This document shows positions 13,871 through 14,226 of a stretch of DNA of 14,226 bases, piece after piece (the first letter of the stretch is position 1; each line of letters opens with the position of its first letter). Made by a program: the position numbers and the translations under genes. The DNA is from Candidatus Heimdallarchaeota archaeon (GTDB taxonomy: Archaea > Asgardarchaeota > Heimdallarchaeia > Heimdallarchaeales > Heimdallarchaeaceae), in the NCBI GenBank assembly GCA_023135215.1, contig JAGLTP010000412.1, positions 1 through 14,226 of the forward strand, read 5' to 3'. The notes beneath the pieces were generated by a model. The model worked only from the letters and a program-made list of their open reading frames with translations, had not been told where the DNA came from and did no database searches.

Positions 13871-14226
13871 TTAAAGTCTAATGAACTGTCTACTTCCACA
13901 ATTGGAACAACCTTTAACAGAGCATTCCGAGCAGTAGAAATGACCACATTTTGAACATTTACTATTTGCTTGCTGACTACAACCTGCACAACTTTTTGTT
14001 AGAAGACGAGTACGAAGTTTGTAAAGGACGTAAACAGCTCCAGCTACTCCTACAACTCCTGCTAAAACCTCAGCAATTATAACAAAGATTCTTCCGATAT
14101 CTACATTAGAACCTGGTGTGCTGTCTACGACAATCCTAACAATTTTAGTATTACGATATTCATAATATCTAATTGTACCATTTTCGAGCACAACATCCCA
14201 GGCTATGTCTTTAGTTTCTTTCTTTT
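13871..14226 (-). CDS. Single-pass membrane protein with C-terminal eight-cysteine zinc finger (partial)
   Basis: The frame stays open through the right edge of the window, so the N-terminus is missing; the GTG at 14191 is only an internal codon. Of the 117 whole codons seen, the first part (DIAWDVVLENGTIRYYEYRN and what follows) looks like a beta-rich outer domain. A membrane helix follows (about IGRIFVIIAEVLAGVVGVAG), then Lys/Arg-rich YKLRTRLLTK, which by the positive-inside rule puts the C-terminus in the cytosol. The tail has eight cysteines spaced C-x2-C-x7-C-x2-C-x4-C-x2-C-x4-C-x2-C, with CGHFYC inside, ending SRQFIRL. This spacing resembles cross-brace fingers of the B-box or RING kind, but a double zinc ribbon is equally possible. 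I recognise no family. A terminator-like hairpin follows the stop. Confidence 0.78.
   Translation of the reverse strand, partial: KKETKDIAWDVVLENGTIRYYEYRNTKIVRIVVDSTPGSNVDIGRIFVIIAEVLAGVVGVAGAVYVLYKLRTRLLTKSCAGCSQQANSKCSKCGHFYCSECSVKGCSNCGSRQFIRL

Noticed and set aside
14189..14191. GTG at 14191 as the start of the zinc-finger protein
   Set aside because: The frame stays open with protein-like sequence to the window edge and no ribosome-binding site precedes the GTG, so the gene is treated as partial.

Overview
The window is archaeal chromosomal DNA. It is AT-rich. Archaeal TATA (box A) elements stand 25-30 bases before several starts, and some of those genes look leaderless. The protein families are archaeal too: a TrmB-type regulator with a phospholipase-D-like sensor half, a bifunctional phosphoglucose/phosphomannose isomerase, UPF0147, a FAU-1/RNase E-G-like protein and an archaeal DUF2797. 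Both tRNA genes encode their 3' CCA. An Asgard lineage (Heimdall- or Loki-like) is a reasonable guess from base composition and gene content, but nothing here proves the phylum. No insertion sequence, CRISPR array or phage gene was seen.

Layout. 1-485 (+): 3' end of a D-threonine aldolase/D-serine dehydratase-like gene. 601-911 (-): a very short gene resembling a type IV prepilin, with a tRNA-Val(UAC) upstream of it. 1043-6224 (+): a sugar-phosphate block of TrmB-type regulator, PGI/PMI, GlmS (glutamine to glucosamine-6-phosphate) and a two-domain sugar-1-phosphate nucleotidyltransferase/left-handed beta-helix protein whose key active-site positions are altered. 6294-6569 (-): UPF0147. 6723-8606 (+): a polytopic GT-C-like membrane protein with a sequon-rich ectodomain. 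8666-11151 (-): a three-gene operon of small winged-helix protein with a CxxC, SufS-type cysteine desulfurase and sugar-nucleotide epimerase. 11216-13589 (-): the overlapping or abutting pair FAU-1-like and DUF2797. 13698-13780 (-): tRNA-Ser(CGA). 13871-14226 (-): 3' part of a single-pass membrane protein ending in an eight-cysteine zinc finger.

How they may work together. PGI/PMI, GlmS, the nucleotidyltransferase-like protein, the epimerase and the GT-C-like protein fit a shared theme: supply and use of hexose and amino-sugar nucleotides for surface glycans or N-glycosylation. The TrmB-type gene is placed to control the isomerase, with which it is probably co-transcribed. The FAU-1/DUF2797 pair suggests an RNA-related module.

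Most worth a second look: the nucleotidyltransferase with three altered conserved motifs; the CxxC winged-helix protein translated just ahead of a cysteine desulfurase; the minimal pilin-like protein; the membrane-anchored cross-brace zinc finger; and inverted repeats at all three convergent gene junctions. None of these is shown to be a new system by sequence alone. No gene is more than 300 bases from the next.
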